DNA of 62,328 bases from Dorea_D sp963559605. Its GTDB lineage: Bacteria > Bacillota > Clostridia > Lachnospirales > Lachnospiraceae. The position numbers and the translations under genes are program-made. Location of the stretch: the NCBI GenBank assembly GCA_963559605.1, contig CAUWLL010000014.1, positions 1-62,328 of the forward strand, written 5' to 3'. The notes beneath the pieces were generated by a model, which was not told the origin of the DNA, made no database searches, and saw only the letters and a program-made list of their open reading frames with translations. This document shows, piece after piece, positions 18,870-25,646 of this stretch. Positions within the stretch are counted from its first letter, which is position 1, and every line of letters starts with the position of its first letter.

Positions 18870-19912
18870 TGAATCACACCTCCTAAGTATCCAAGTGTCT
18901 CTCTCGGAGTCAATCCGTATCGGATACACTCCAGCGCCGTTGTCAGCTTATATATCTCTTCCTCTTTTAAAAACAGATACGTACTGATCGTCGCTATGGA
19001 ATACGGTTCCCGACGTCTGTCTGTAAGATACAACTGTCTCAGACAGTCTTTGTACAGCTGCTCGATCGTCTTTCCTCCGGCAAAATGATACCTTTTCTCA
19101 TAATAGCTGTTCTGTAGCCGGTTCTCAAACTGCTCCACACTCGGGGCTTCCACCAACGCCTTAAAATCTTCCACATTCAACCGATAATGGATCGGTATGG
19201 TCAGTGAATAAATATCCGGTGGCGTCAGACGATAATATTTTTTCGCACGGTAAATCCACTGAATGTTCAAGAGATCTATCTTCGTCCCATAATCTCTCGT
19301 AAAAATCTCACGTTCTTTCTTTTTTAAATTTCTTCTCTGCTTTTTCCAAAGCATCGTAAAGTAATAAAGGTCAAGCGCCAGATCATAATCAAACAGACGC
19401 CCCTCACCCGTCTCTTTAATCTTACAAAGAGGCGCATAGTATTCGGTTCCTTTTAAGTTCTCTACCAGCTCGTCCACATTTCCTGAGGTCATCAGCTTTT
19501 CAATGGAAATCTGAGAGTAACGGTCGAACACTTCTTTTTTATAATCCAGGTCAAACGGTTTGTCATAGTGATTGAATACAATCCTGAGACAATAATTAAT
19601 AAGATCAATCTCGTATCTTTTCCAATATACTTTCAAAAACTTCTTCTGTTCCATTCCTGCAAACCGATACAACTTTATCCAGTCGTCATAGAGCGACTGG
19701 TATAGCACCTTTTCCACATTCCCCCTGTGGTACAAAGAAACATCCAGTTTGTTCATATACCCGGCATAGGCAGGCTGTTCTTTGAGATATTCTATAGCCT
19801 GCGGTACTGTGCCGAGAGCTGCTAATGTTTCAAAATCCTGTTCCGTGAGAAGCTTTGCCTGCATAGACCGGACTTTTGTCACGATCCCGCTATAAGACAT
19901 AACATTACCCAT
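18866..19912 (-). CDS. ntpC: V-type ATPase subunit C
   Basis: A 348-residue mainly helical protein of the AC39/subunit d family, which links the central stalk to the membrane ring. Its opening SYSGIVTKVRSMQAKLL and the TLAALGTVPQAIEYLKE-like stretch (residues about 22-41) are characteristic. The stop overlaps the start of subunit I by four bases. The gene begins two bases after the stop of the G/H subunit. Confidence 0.9.
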   Translation of the reverse strand: MGNVMSYSGIVTKVRSMQAKLLTEQDFETLAALGTVPQAIEYLKEQPAYAGYMNKLDVSLYHRGNVEKVLYQSLYDDWIKLYRFAGMEQKKFLKVYWKRYEIDLINYCLRIVFNHYDKPFDLDYKKEVFDRYSQISIEKLMTSGNVDELVENLKGTEYYAPLCKIKETGEGRLFDYDLALDLYYFTMLWKKQRRNLKKKEREIFTRDYGTKIDLLNIQWIYRAKKYYRLTPPDIYSLTIPIHYRLNVEDFKALVEAPSVEQFENRLQNSYYEKRYHFAGGKTIEQLYKDCLRQLYLTDRRREPYSIATISTYLFLKEEEIYKLTTALECIRYGLTPRETLGYLGGVIQ

Positions 19913-19914
19913 AT

Positions 19915-20226
19915 TTACACCTCTACGATATGCCTGAGGATCTCCTTCGCATATATCTCATGATTTTCCTCATATTCTTGCTGCAAATGTTCAAGCATAT
20001 ATCGATTCTTTTCCCTTTGCTCGCTCAAAATGTCATCCATCTTCTCTTTTGCTTCCTGTCGGATAGCAGAAAGCTTTTCCTGTGTTTTTTCTTCCAGTTC
20101 ACAGTCAAACAAATCTCTCTCTGCCTGAATCTTCTTTTCAATTTCAGCCTTTTGTTTTTCGGCATGCTCTACAATAGCTTCTGCCGTCATCTCAATCTCC
20201 GATAATTGTTCAATTACAGAACTCAT
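19915..20226 (-). CDS. V-type ATPase subunit G/H (peripheral stalk)
   Basis: A 103-residue, almost entirely coiled-coil protein rich in Glu, Lys and Gln (residues about 5-95), the usual form of the peripheral-stalk partner of subunit E. The start at 20226 is fixed by GGGGGGAAAGT just upstream; an earlier frame-extending start at 20286 has no ribosome site. It is the first gene of the operon. A -10-like TATGAT lies about 50 bases ahead on the minus strand, but a convincing -35 was not found. Confidence 0.8.
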   Translation of the reverse strand: MSSVIEQLSEIEMTAEAIVEHAEKQKAEIEKKIQAERDLFDCELEEKTQEKLSAIRQEAKEKMDDILSEQREKNRYMLEHLQQEYEENHEIYAKEILRHIVEV

Positions 20227-20374
20227 ACTTTCCCCCCATTTCCGATACAGGTTATTTTGCAGATTATCTTTTCTCTTATCATACACCTATTTTCGGAAAA
20301 ATCCAGTGGCAATTGCACCAAAAGTTAAATTTTTAACCAACTTTTTCCGTCACATTTTCTATATGTTTTACGAA

Positions 20375-20403
20375 TTGACTTTTTTCATCTCAAAAGTTAC
20401 ACT
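20375..20403 (+). promoter_or_regulatory. Sigma-70-type promoter for trmB
   Basis: TTGACT (20375-20380) and TACACT (20398-20403) are separated by exactly 17 bases. The start point would lie near 20410, about 40 bases before the trmB ATG. Confidence 0.7.
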
Positions 20404-20450
20404 AATGGATGTGCAATCAACACATACTTTATTGAAGAAAGGAATCCGTT

Positions 20451-21143
20451 ATGAGATTAAGAAATATCCCTCGCGCCGAACGTGTACTGGCTGAATCTGA
20501 GCTGGTAATAAAAAACAAAACCTCCTGCCGTGGCAGATGGAAAACCATGGTCTTTCAAAACAATCATCCTCTCCATATCGAAGTGGGTATGGGAAAAGGA
20601 CAGTTTATTCTTGCATTAGCGCGACAGAATCCCGACATTAACTATATTGGTATCGAGCGTTATTCCAGTGTATTGCTTCGAGCAGTAGAAAAGCTGGATC
20701 ACTCTTTCCTACAGGAAGAAGCTTCTGAAAGCGCCGCGTCTTGCCCGGAGAACTTACGGTTTATCTGTATGGACGCTGTGAATCTGCCGGAAGTATTTAC
20801 CGATCATGAAGTAAACCGTATTTATCTGAACTTCTCTGATCCATGGCCAAAGGCAAGACACGCAAGACGCAGGCTTACCTCTTCGGAATATTTCGACCGC
20901 TATGACCGTATCCTCGCCTCCGGCGGGCAGGTGGAGTTTAAAACCGATAACCGTGCACTGTTTGACTTCTCTGTCGAACAATTGGAGGAATCTTCCAAGT
21001 GGCAAATGACAGCATGTACCTACGACCTTCATAACGATGAAGTTCTAAACGAAGGAAATATCATGACAGAATACGAGGAAAAATTTTCCTCACAGAACCA
21101 CCCCATCTGCAAACTCATCGCCAAAAGGTACACCTCTGCCTAA
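20451..21143 (+). CDS. trmB: tRNA (guanine-N7-)-methyltransferase
   Basis: A 230-residue Rossmann-fold methyltransferase. HIEVGMGKGQF is the SAM-binding motif I, GIERYSSVL motif II, and YLNFSDPWPKARHARRRL the TrmB signature that contacts tRNA. It uses SAM to form m7G46 in the tRNA variable loop. GAAAGGA lies eight bases before the ATG. The length is slightly over the usual 210-220 residues. Confidence 0.96.
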   Translation: MRLRNIPRAERVLAESELVIKNKTSCRGRWKTMVFQNNHPLHIEVGMGKGQFILALARQNPDINYIGIERYSSVLLRAVEKLDHSFLQEEASESAASCPENLRFICMDAVNLPEVFTDHEVNRIYLNFSDPWPKARHARRRLTSSEYFDRYDRILASGGQVEFKTDNRALFDFSVEQLEESSKWQMTACTYDLHNDEVLNEGNIMTEYEEKFSSQNHPICKLIAKRYTSA

Positions 21144-21170
21144 AGCAGCATATAATACTAAGGAAAACTT

Positions 21171-21350
21171 ATGTCCCAAAGGATGCAGATCAGCAAAATG
21201 AGCAAAAAAAGAAACCGGAACTTCAAACAGCGAATTTGTGCCATGACCTACCGCAAAAGGGGATTTGGATGCTTCTTATCCCGTATATGCAAATCCACGC
21301 GGGAGGTATACGTCACCTTAAACTCTAATGCAGACTGCCGGACAAAATAA
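21171..21350 (+). CDS. Possible small basic protein
   Basis: An open frame of 59 codons starting at ATG 21171 with AAGGAAAACTT ahead of it, between trmB and the thioredoxin-like gene. The product would be strongly basic in its first 40 residues (SKKRNRNFKQR, TYRKRG) with four scattered Cys. No family was recognised. The stop falls immediately before the ribosome site of the next gene. The arrangement suits a real gene, but the composition could equally be chance. Confidence 0.3.
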   Translation: MSQRMQISKMSKKRNRNFKQRICAMTYRKRGFGCFLSRICKSTREVYVTLNSNADCRTK

Positions 21351-21366
21351 GGGGAGGCGCAGGTTT

Positions 21367-21684
21367 ATGCAACACGTAAACGACCATACTTTCAAAACAG
21401 AGGTTCTCGAAAGCCCACAACCTGTTCTTGTTATGTTTTATGCAGACTGGTGCAGTAAATGCGCCATGATGAAGCCGATCGTGGAAGATCTGGAGACCGT
21501 ATATGCAGGCAAATACAAATTTTGCAGTGTTGATATTGAAGAATCCACACACTTATCTTCTGAATACGAATCCGATCTCGTTCCCGCTTTTGTATTTTTT
21601 TGCGATGGTGTACCAATAGCAGGGTTTGAAGGTCTTGTCAGTGAAGATATTTTTGAAGTACGCCTTCTGGAAATCTTCGAATAA
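21367..21684 (+). CDS. Thioredoxin-like protein with CSKC active site
   Basis: A 105-residue single thioredoxin fold: VLVMFYADWCSKCAMMKPIVEDLE with the redox pair in a CxxC motif near residue 30, and the cis-Pro loop SDLVPAFVFF. No signal peptide, so it is cytosolic. The active site is CSKC rather than the CGPC of classical thioredoxin. This would shift its redox potential and suggests a specialised reductase or a divergent electron donor. Start at 21367 is supported by GGGGAGG; an upstream in-frame ATG at 21328 has none. Confidence 0.85.
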   Translation: MQHVNDHTFKTEVLESPQPVLVMFYADWCSKCAMMKPIVEDLETVYAGKYKFCSVDIEESTHLSSEYESDLVPAFVFFCDGVPIAGFEGLVSEDIFEVRLLEIFE

Positions 21685-21783
21685 TTCTTCAAAAACTATT
21701 AAGAAAATGTTAAGCGGGATTTTATTTCCAAAGATTACCGCATATGTTATATTAGAAACGGATTTATTTACCAAACGAAGGAA

Positions 21784-21819
21784 AAGGAGGAACGGTGGAA
21801 ACACCGGCTATATTTTATG
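21784..21819 (+). promoter_or_regulatory. Ribosome site separated from the ATG by a GNRA hairpin
   Basis: AAGGAGG at 21784-21790 is 26 bases from the ATG at 21817, too far for normal initiation. A CGGTG-GAAA-CACCG hairpin (21793-21806) lies between, which would shorten the effective distance to about 12 bases. Alternatively, the ribosome site serves a GTG at 21795 that opens a 34-codon frame overlapping the start of the next gene. Confidence 0.45.
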
Positions 21820-22944
21820 AAGAAATACAGAAAAATCATACCACTTCTCATGGCAGTAACCGTGGCATGTACAAGTCTTTCCATAACGGCAAGGGCTGAC
21901 AGCTCCAAAGTTGTAACGTTAGGTGCAAATCTTTCCAAACAGCAGAAAGAGGATATGTACAACTATTTCGGAACAAGCGCAGACAAGGTAGAAACCATTG
22001 AAGTTACTAACAAAGACGAGCGAAAATACATGGAAGGTATTGCAAGCGACGCGCAGATCGGAACAAGAACTTATAGCTGCTCCTATGTAGAACCTACGAC
22101 AGAGGGCGGCATTCAGGTGAAAACTGCCAATCTGACTTTTGTAACCAGCTCTATGATAGCAAGTACATTAATGACATCCGGCGTGGAAAACTGTAACGTT
22201 GTGGCAGCTTCTCCGATTGAAGTGTCCGGAACAGGGGCTCTCACCGGAATTATGATGGCGTATGAAACCGCCAGCGGTGAGAAACTGGATGAAGAGCAGA
22301 AAGAAACCGCAACCGAAGAGCTTATAACGACCGGGGAACTTGCAGACTCCATCGGGCAGCAGGAAGCAACAGACTTGATGAATAACATCAAGCAGGAAGT
22401 CATTGAAGAAGAGCTGACAGACGCGAAGGAAATCGAGAAAACCGTAGATCATGCAGCAGACTCCATGAACATTACCCTTACCGAAGAACAGATGGCAAAA
22501 ATCGTGGCTCTGATGGAGAAGATCGCTCAATACGATTACGATGTTAATTCTCTGAAAGATACTTTAACGAACCTGGAAGGAAAAGCACAGGGCTGGTGGG
22601 ATAAAGTCACAGGATTCTTCCAGGGATTGTTCGGCAAAGAGGACGGCGACGGCGGTATTATCAACAGCACCAAAGACGATATTCTCGGAAGTGACATCAT
22701 AACAGACAGTACGCTGGACGAGATCAAAGAAAAAGCAGAAAACGAAGGCTGGTGGGATAAAATCGTCGGCTTCTTTAAAGGACTTTTCGGAAACGAAGAG
22801 GAAAGCGACAAAGCCGCAGGTGCTGGCGGTACTCAGAATACGGATGATGCCCAAAGCACAGACAATGCTGATAACACAGATAATGTTCAAAATGCGGAAG
22901 AAACTCAAAATACGGACGAGGCTGATACACAAGATGTAGAATAG
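21817..22944 (+). CDS. Secreted DUF1002-family protein with two amphipathic GWWDK repeats
   Basis: A 375-residue exported protein. It has an N-terminal signal peptide (charged MKKYRK, hydrophobic core, Ala-rich cleavage region ending near residue 27; no lipobox). The DUF1002-like domain starts VVTLGANLSKQQKEDMYNYFG and runs to about residue 245. Two near-identical segments follow, GWWDKVTGFFQGLFG (about 259-273) and GWWDKIVGFFKGLFG (about 308-322). Each is an amphipathic helix with Trp/Phe on one face. The last 45 residues are Asp/Asn/Thr/Gln-rich and low in complexity. Location outside the membrane or on the surface is likely. The family's function is unknown to me; the paired helices look membrane-interacting. 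Confidence 0.8.
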   Translation: MKKYRKIIPLLMAVTVACTSLSITARADSSKVVTLGANLSKQQKEDMYNYFGTSADKVETIEVTNKDERKYMEGIASDAQIGTRTYSCSYVEPTTEGGIQVKTANLTFVTSSMIASTLMTSGVENCNVVAASPIEVSGTGALTGIMMAYETASGEKLDEEQKETATEELITTGELADSIGQQEATDLMNNIKQEVIEEELTDAKEIEKTVDHAADSMNITLTEEQMAKIVALMEKIAQYDYDVNSLKDTLTNLEGKAQGWWDKVTGFFQGLFGKEDGDGGIINSTKDDILGSDIITDSTLDEIKEKAENEGWWDKIVGFFKGLFGNEEESDKAAGAGGTQNTDDAQSTDNADNTDNVQNAEETQNTDEADTQDVE

Positions 22945-22957
22945 CTTCACTAGAACT

Positions 22958-22992
22958 AAAATGCTCAGCCATATTTTATAGCTGAGCATTTT
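22958..22992 (+). terminator. Terminator after the DUF1002 gene
   Basis: AAAATGCTCAGC (22958-22969) and its perfect complement (22981-22992) enclose an 11-base loop and run into TTTTATTTTATT. It suits both the plus-strand gene ending at 22944 and the CPBP gene ending at 23009. Confidence 0.85.
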
Positions 22993-23008
22993 ATTTTATT
23001 CTATTACT

Positions 23009-23620
23009 CTATAAAAAAAAATGTGGAAATATATGTATGGCTGTCGGGAGGTATATATTCCCGGACATTGAATATAGTAATGCAAAGAAGAAGTGTCCGA
23101 CAATGCCAGATAATACCGCATTCAATATTACAAGAACATCTATACTATCGTGAATATACGGATTCAACAAGTGCATAACTCCCCATAATACGCCACAAAG
23201 TATCGTACCTTTATATTTTCCCAAAAGAACAACAAGACGTGTCCACAAATATCCTCTGTAGACAAATTCCTCTGTAAAAAATATAGCAACAGAACTAAGC
23301 AATGCTTCAGGCAAGTTATGAAGTGTCCGATTTTTTATCACTCCTCCGCAAACAGCAATTACCATTATCATTATAGTCGGCAAAAGTTTAGCAGGCGAAA
23401 GCCCCAGAGAATATAACTTTTTCTTATTTGCTATCAGTACCACAAAAAAGAAAACCACAGAATATAACGTCCCCAATATTGTCACATTGTTTATCCAATT
23501 ACCGTTCCTGCCCAGGTACATAATTAAAACCATACCTATCGTATAGAGCAAATAAAAGACTACCGCTTTTTTGCATTCTTCCACCGAAAGATTGTTGAAT
23601 AGTTCTTTCCGAAACAACAT
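23009..23620 (-). CDS. CPBP-family (CAAX-like) intramembrane protease
   Basis: A 203-residue protein with about six membrane segments. It carries the CPBP/Abi motifs: EEFVYRG (EExxxR) near the middle, WGVMHLLNP with the second-motif His, and a third HIFPH near the C-terminus. Members include type II CAAX prenyl proteases and bacteriocin self-immunity proteins. The ATG at 23620 is seven bases after the glgB stop and has no clear SD, so coupling to glgB is likely; an earlier ATG at 23653 overlaps glgB. Substrate unknown. Confidence 0.8.
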   Translation of the reverse strand: MLFRKELFNNLSVEECKKAVVFYLLYTIGMVLIMYLGRNGNWINNVTILGTLYSVVFFFVVLIANKKKLYSLGLSPAKLLPTIMIMVIAVCGGVIKNRTLHNLPEALLSSVAIFFTEEFVYRGYLWTRLVVLLGKYKGTILCGVLWGVMHLLNPYIHDSIDVLVILNAVLSGIVGHFFFALLYSMSGNIYLPTAIHIFPHFFL

Positions 23621-23627
23621 AAGCTTT

Positions 23628-25538
23628 TTAAAATTCAAATACTGCAACGCCATATGGTTTCAGGCTATATGCAAAAGAATACGGTCTTCCGTCACATTTC
23701 TGCTTCTCAGCCTTGTATACCAATGGTCTTTCCTCACCTGTTCCGCCGTATTTTTCCTCATCACTATTGAGAATCAACTTGTACTGTTTCCGTTTCGGAA
23801 CCCCCACGCGATAATCTTCTCTCTCCATCGGCGTAAAGTTACATACAAAAAGCAGATGTTTCTTCCCGTCCTTAGAGTGTCTCATGAAGCTGAAAATACT
23901 GCGATACGCGTCGTCCGCATTGATCCACTCAAACCCTTCCCAAGAGTGATCATTGTCATACATTGCCTTTTTCTTCTTATACAAATGTAGCAGATCTCTT
24001 GTCCAATTTTGGATTGCCTGATGTTCCTTCTCTGCCAGCAGATACCAGTCAATCTCTCGCTCCTCGCTCCATTCACGAAGTTGCGCGAATTCCTGGCCCA
24101 TGAACAACAGTTTCTTTCCTGCATGTCCCATCATAAATGCATACCCAACTTTCAGGTTGGCAAATTTATCAAAGCCAAGCCCTGGCATCTTGTTCAACAT
24201 AGAACACTTCAAGTGCACAACCTCATCATGAGAAAGTACAAGAATATAGTTCTCACTATAGGCGTAGCTCATTGCAAATGTCATAAGATTATGGTTATCT
24301 TTACGGAAATAAGGATCCAGTTTCATATACTCGGTAAAATCATGCATCCAACCCATATTCCATTTCAGACTGAAGCCAAGTCCGTCTTCTTCTACATCTC
24401 CGGTCACTTTCGGCCATGCAGTAGATTCCTCTGCGATCATAAGCGCCCCAGGATTTCTGCCCAGCACAACAGAATTTAGATGCTTGAAGAAATCAATTGC
24501 TTCCAGATTCTTATTCTCACCGTATTTGTTAGCAACCCACTGTCCATCCTGTTTTCCGTAATCCAGATAGAGCATGGAGGCAACAGCGTCTACGCGCAGT
24601 CCATCCACATGGAAATGTTCCACCCAGAACAGTGCATTGGAGATTAGGAAGTTCCGCACCTCATTCTTTCCATAGTCAAATATCTTCGTTCCCCAATCCG
24701 GGTGTTCTCCCAGTCTCTTATCCGCATATTCAAACGTCGGCGTTCCGTCAAAATCTGCCAGACCGTGGGCGTCTCTCGGGAAATGTGCGGGAACCCAGTC
24801 TAAGATGATACCGATATTATTCTGATGTAAATAATTCACCATCCATGCAAAATCTTCCGGCGTTCCGTATCTGGATGTAGGCGCAAAATATCCGGTCACT
24901 TGATACCCCCAGGAGCCGTCAAACGGATGCTCTGCCACACCGATAACTTCAATATGTGTATACCCCATATCTTTCACATATTTTACAATCTCTTTTCCAA
25001 ATTCCCGGTACGTGTAAAAGCCTTCGTCCTCCCGTCCAATATGACGCTTCCAAGAGCCTATATGTACTTCGTAAATAGACATCGGCTGTTCTTCATGCTT
25101 CCATGTCTTACGATTCTCCATCCACTTTGTATCCGACCACTTGAGATTACTGATGTCCACAACTTTTGATGCTGTACCCGGTCTGAGCTCTGCATAGTTT
25201 GCAAAAGGATCTGCTTTAAAAATGTATTCGTGCTGATAAGTCTCAATACAATATTTGTACATTGCATACTCTTCCACATTCGGCACAAAACATGTATAGA
25301 TTCCAAGCGGCTCTTGTCTCTCCATCCGGTTAGCTTCCGTATCCCATCCATTAAACTCTCCCACTACAGAAACGGACTCTGCATGCGGAGCCCACACAGC
25401 AAAATATACGCCTTGCTGTTTCCCCTTTTTTACTCTGTGTGCTCCCAGTTTTTTGTAAATCTCGTAATGATTCCCCTGTCCGAACAGATACTGGTCAAGC
25501 TCTCCTATTTCATATGTTTTTTTTCCTTTTTCAGCCAT
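23628..25538 (-). CDS. glgB: 1,4-alpha-glucan branching enzyme
   Basis: A 636-residue glycogen branching enzyme. An N-terminal CBM48-type domain (YFAVWAPHAESVSVVGEFNGWD) is followed by the GH13 barrel with DWVPAHFPRD, GLRVDAVASMLYLDY (nucleophile Asp) and LMIAEESTAWP (acid/base Glu), then LSHDEVVH. It transfers alpha-1,4 segments to make alpha-1,6 branches in the cytosol. No other glycogen genes are adjacent, which differs from the usual glg operon. The end overlaps the spacer of the CPBP gene by coupling. Confidence 0.96.
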   Translation of the reverse strand: MAEKGKKTYEIGELDQYLFGQGNHYEIYKKLGAHRVKKGKQQGVYFAVWAPHAESVSVVGEFNGWDTEANRMERQEPLGIYTCFVPNVEEYAMYKYCIETYQHEYIFKADPFANYAELRPGTASKVVDISNLKWSDTKWMENRKTWKHEEQPMSIYEVHIGSWKRHIGREDEGFYTYREFGKEIVKYVKDMGYTHIEVIGVAEHPFDGSWGYQVTGYFAPTSRYGTPEDFAWMVNYLHQNNIGIILDWVPAHFPRDAHGLADFDGTPTFEYADKRLGEHPDWGTKIFDYGKNEVRNFLISNALFWVEHFHVDGLRVDAVASMLYLDYGKQDGQWVANKYGENKNLEAIDFFKHLNSVVLGRNPGALMIAEESTAWPKVTGDVEEDGLGFSLKWNMGWMHDFTEYMKLDPYFRKDNHNLMTFAMSYAYSENYILVLSHDEVVHLKCSMLNKMPGLGFDKFANLKVGYAFMMGHAGKKLLFMGQEFAQLREWSEEREIDWYLLAEKEHQAIQNWTRDLLHLYKKKKAMYDNDHSWEGFEWINADDAYRSIFSFMRHSKDGKKHLLFVCNFTPMEREDYRVGVPKRKQYKLILNSDEEKYGGTGEERPLVYKAEKQKCDGRPYSFAYSLKPYGVAVFEF

Positions 25539-25602
25539 ATACCCACCTTCTTAAACCCTATATGATAATACATTAATTATACTTTACATCCACATAAAAA
25601 TA

Positions 25603-25637
25603 AAGAGTTTTGACATATAAGTTTTGTCAAAACTCTT
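25603..25637 (-). terminator. Terminator after the TPR/P-loop gene
   Basis: Thirteen-base perfect arms (25603-25615 and 25625-25637, AAGAGTTTTGACA and complement) with a nine-base loop lie ten bases beyond the stop at 25647. On the minus strand the stem is followed by TATTTTTATG. Confidence 0.75.
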
Positions 25638-25646
25638 CATTCGTAA

